Source of the DNA: Entamoeba histolytica HM-1:IMSS
Lineage: Eukaryota; Evosea; Mastigamoebida; Endamoebidae
Length of the DNA: 41,490 nucleotides
NCBI RefSeq assembly: GCF_000208925.1
Contig: NW_001915005.1
Location: 1-41,490 of the forward strand
Reading direction: 5' to 3'
Under the pieces are notes generated by a model. The model ran no database searches, was not told the origin of the DNA, and was given only the letters and a program-made list of their open reading frames with translations. A program made the position numbers and the translations under genes. Positions within the stretch are counted from its first letter, which is position 1. Each line of letters starts with the position of its first letter. This document shows positions 38,957-41,490 of the stretch, piece after piece.

Positions 38957-39020
38957 ATTAATTAAGTATTAATAGAAGTTTCATTTATTCTTTCTTGCTC
39001 AGCTGAGACTAATCATACAC
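38957..39020 (-). mobile_element. LINE 3'-end remnant, or SINE sharing the LINE 3' end
   Basis: Bases 38957-38977 are identical over 21 positions to 32734-32754, the 3' end of the LINE, and the following 40 bases still align. On the minus strand it reads GLVSA, then ERINETSINT and TAA, the same C-terminal peptide as the full LINE (GLVSP...GRIEASSINT). It is a second, diverged copy cut off about 20 codons inside ORF2. Sharing of 3' ends between EhLINEs and EhSINEs is known. Confidence 0.75.
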
Positions 39021-39123
39021 TTGAATTTTTATTAAAAAGAGTAATTTCTTTATTTTACATATTCCTTAAATTTTCTCCTGGAACGTGGATAAATGTTTTA
39101 ATTTCTTTTATTTAAACTATTAT

Positions 39124-39159
39124 CGTTTCAATATTCGTTTCAATATTCGTTTCAATATT
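39124..39159. repeat. 12-bp tandem repeat, three exact copies
   Basis: The unit cgtttcaatatt is repeated three times without mismatch. Confidence 0.85.
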
Positions 39160-40770
39160 CTTTTTATCTTCTTATTTGATTGTTACTTTAGTTTTAATTA
39201 TTTTTTTTTTTTCATTTTCTTATTTTATGAATAAATGGTTATTTCATTGCCATTATAGCATTAACTATATTTTCATTTGATATTATTCATTCATAATATC
39301 ATACTACATTCTTTACAATATTAATTGGTACATTTATTATTCAAATATAACATCATAATTAGACAATAAATGTGAGATTCGAATCATGATTTTCTATTAA
39401 TGCTTATGTTTGTATCTGATAGGCAATCTTCATTTCATAGTTCAAAAATCAAATCATAAATGAAAATTAATTTTACTAATATAAGTAATGAACTGATGTT
39501 ATTTATTTATATTCGGTTTAAATCAATTATTTTTTATTTGTGCTTTATTGGTTATGTTATTTTAAAATGATTTAATATCAGCTAATATTTTTATTAATTT
39601 GTTCATTTAAATAATTCTTATTTAACTTGATAATATAAAGGTATGATGATTTATCATTATTTTTATTTCATTTCATTTGTTATATTTAGTATTATTATTA
39701 TTATTTCATTTATTAATCTTTCTACTTCATTATAACTTAGATTATTTATTTATAAATTATATTTATAATGAATATTTTCATTAAATGTTGACTATTGATG
39801 CTATTTTATCACTTTGAATTTAATATCATTTTTGAATTATCATAAATTGAAAATGATGTATCTATATTTAATAAAAATGACTTATCAGTTGTATTTCTAT
39901 ATTTCACTATTATATTTGTTATTATATTATTCATTCTATTAACTGTAGAATTTATTATTATAAATTTCATTGAATATCGATTATTCGTTCATTTTTATTC
40001 ATTTTTTGATAAACAATTAAATGAAAATAATAAAGAAGAATAAATGTGATTGAAATATTATCTAAACAAATGATTATTATATCGAAATAAATATAATTAA
40101 AATTCGAATAAAAAAAGAGTAACAGATTAAAAATTAATAAATATTAAAAATGAGAAGAAAGAAATAAAACAAAGAAAAATTTAACAACAATGAAAGAATA
40201 TAAAAAAGAAATAAAATTGAGAAAAAAAATCATCAAAAGAAAAAAATTGAAAAAAAAAAGGAAAAGAGAAAACTGAGAATTAAAATAGAAATATGAAATA
40301 GAAGAATTAATAGAAATGATGAAAGATTTCATTTTAATCCAAAACATTTAAATGAATATTCAAGATAATTAAAAGAACAATGAAAGAGAATTAAAATAAG
40401 ATAGAGAAATAAATAGAAATATAAAGAAATAGAATAGAAATAAAAAAGAATTAGATTAAAATTCAAGAAAGAAAAGAATTAATGTAATGATAAATAATGA
40501 AATAGGAATTACATAATTTTATAAGAAGATATAATGATGAAATAAATAAGAAATAGAAGAATAAAATGAAATATAAAATATAACAACCAACAACCAACAA
40601 GAACCAACAATTTAATAAATAATGAGTTAAAATGTAGAAATTATGAAGATAAACCTATTAACATTTGATTTAATTAATCTAATATTTAGAAGTTAGTTCT
40701 ATCATTAAACTATTTTGTTTAAATTTGTTATTTATGTTTATTGTAATTAATATCTTTTTTTCATTAATTT

Positions 40771-40777
40771 AAAAAAA
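40771..40777 (-). terminator. Pol III terminator (T7) after the tRNA-Tyr-like gene
   Basis: Seven T residues on the minus strand begin about five bases beyond the acceptor stem, as expected for Pol III termination. Confidence 0.65.
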
Positions 40778-40782
40778 TGTTG

Positions 40783-40883
40783 GCGACTGGCAGGTTTCGA
40801 TCCTACGACTCTTATTAATTTAACTTAGTATTTCATATTTATTAAATTACAAATAAGTGTTTTACACGTAAAACTACAGCCGC
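40783..40883 (-). tRNA. tRNA-Tyr(GTA)-like gene with 30-nt intron
   Basis: Acceptor GCGGCTG pairs with CAGTCGC over 7 bp (one G-T). The D arm GTTT/AAAC has a loop of 8. The anticodon stem CTTAT/ATAAG encloses TTGTAA, an intron (40817-40846) and A38, giving anticodon GTA with the intron after position 37, the canonical place for eukaryotic tRNA-Tyr. The T arm is GTAGG/CCTGC with loop ATCGAAA, forming a good B box. Oddities: position 73 would be C, the first pair is G-C rather than the C1-G72 usual for eukaryotic tRNA-Tyr, position 54 is A, and the A box is weak. It may be functional or a decaying copy. Confidence 0.65.
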
Positions 40884-41490
40884 TTCTTGTTTATTTGATT
40901 TTATTTTCCTTCTCTTTTATTTTTGGATTTTTTATTGTTATATATCCCTTTTCTTTTTCTTTATTTCTTTCTCTTTATTTCTTAATTTAAAATATTTCAC
41001 TATTATATTTTCAATTCTTCTTTTTATCATTCTTTATTTGTATTGTCTTTCTATTTCTTTTATTTCTTTATTTACTTTCTTATTCTTCTTTTTATATTAT
41101 GTTTAATGATTTGAACTTATCATATTTATGATTTAATCTCATCATCATCATATTTTCTTTTTTATTCTTTAGTAATCTTTAAAATTATTCATTAATTATT
41201 CTTAAATTATTTCAAATTAGTGTATTCTTATTCTTTTCTTTTTATTATTGGTATATTTTATTATGTAATTTAGATACTTCATATTTCATTTATATTAATC
41301 ATATTTATCATTTCTTTCATTAATAAAATTATAAATAAAACAATCAATATAATTAATTTATTCTTATTTAATGTTAATACATTTATAAAAATTATATTTA
41401 ATGTTTGTTGATTTATTAATGTTTATTCATTATTTTATGTTGTTATTTTATTCTTTATTTCTTGTTATATGTTTTATTGATTTTAATATT
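40884..41490. other. Pyrimidine-rich low-complexity DNA to the window end
   Basis: About 600 bases dominated by T and C on the plus strand, with no gene, tRNA or exact long repeat recognised. Confidence 0.6.

Larger units (their letters stand above)
38836..40781. other. Low-complexity intergenic region with LINE remnant
   Basis: About 1.9 kb without a gene. It contains the glycosyltransferase promoter, the LINE 3' remnant at 38957, a 12-bp tandem repeat at 39124, mixed AT-rich sequence, a purine-rich stretch from about 40010 to 40570, and CAACCAACAAC repeats near 40583. The composition resembles 582-3117. Confidence 0.6.

Noticed and set aside
39124..39159. Possible CRISPR-like array
   Set aside because: The 12-bp units are directly adjacent without spacers, and the genome is eukaryotic.

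Overview
The window looks like nuclear DNA of an Entamoeba species. The evidence is the very AT-rich, intron-poor, closely packed genes; GAAC elements (exact AATGAACT at 6950) and a GTATTTAAA-like TATA motif close to start codons; one 48-nt intron with the Entamoeba-type GTTTGT...TAG borders; and a ~4.8 kb EhLINE-like non-LTR retrotransposon. The species cannot be decided from this window (E. histolytica, dispar, nuttalli or moshkovskii-like all remain possible). A 100-N assembly gap lies at 11026-11125.

Layout. 1-581: 3' end of a ComEC/Rec2-type metallo-beta-lactamase gene. 582-3117: long low-complexity non-coding DNA with purine/pyrimidine strand switches and TTTTGCATCA motifs, one forming a perfect 20-bp palindrome. 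3118-10167: an unrecognised 214-aa protein, a secreted coiled-coil protein, a SAM-IQ-RhoGEF-PH protein and a Ski2-type RNA helicase. 10211-11025: C-terminal part of a type III glutamine synthetase running into the gap. 12141-17185: a small ribbon-helix-helix-like protein, a diaphanous-type formin with an N-terminal C1-like zinc finger, and a Lys-rich protein. 17948-21630: Spo11 overlapping tail-to-tail with a myristoylation-motif TLDc protein, then an auxin-efflux-carrier-family transporter. 21893-27764: RNA polymerase III largest subunit, a divergent protein kinase with an intron and second exon, and tRNA-Arg(CCG). 28236-32203: a possible TLDc-like protein and a large beta-propeller/alpha-solenoid-like protein. 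32724-37510: a decayed LINE on the minus strand bounded by a 17-bp target-site duplication. 37786-38835: a type II membrane glycosyltransferase-like protein. 38957-39020: a second LINE 3'-end remnant. The rest is low-complexity DNA holding an intron-containing tRNA-Tyr-like gene at 40783-40883.

No operon-like pathway is evident. The genes form a eukaryotic mosaic: RNA metabolism (Ski2, RPC1, tRNAs), actin and Rho signalling (formin, RhoGEF), meiotic-type recombination (Spo11), membrane transport and glycosylation. Several have prokaryote-like ancestry (ComEC-type hydrolase, GSIII, perhaps the RHH protein). The points most worth a second look are the LINE with its duplication and the related remnant, the hidden second exon of the kinase, the odd tRNA-Tyr-like gene, the eukaryotic RHH protein, and the TAATG-linked uORF of the formin.
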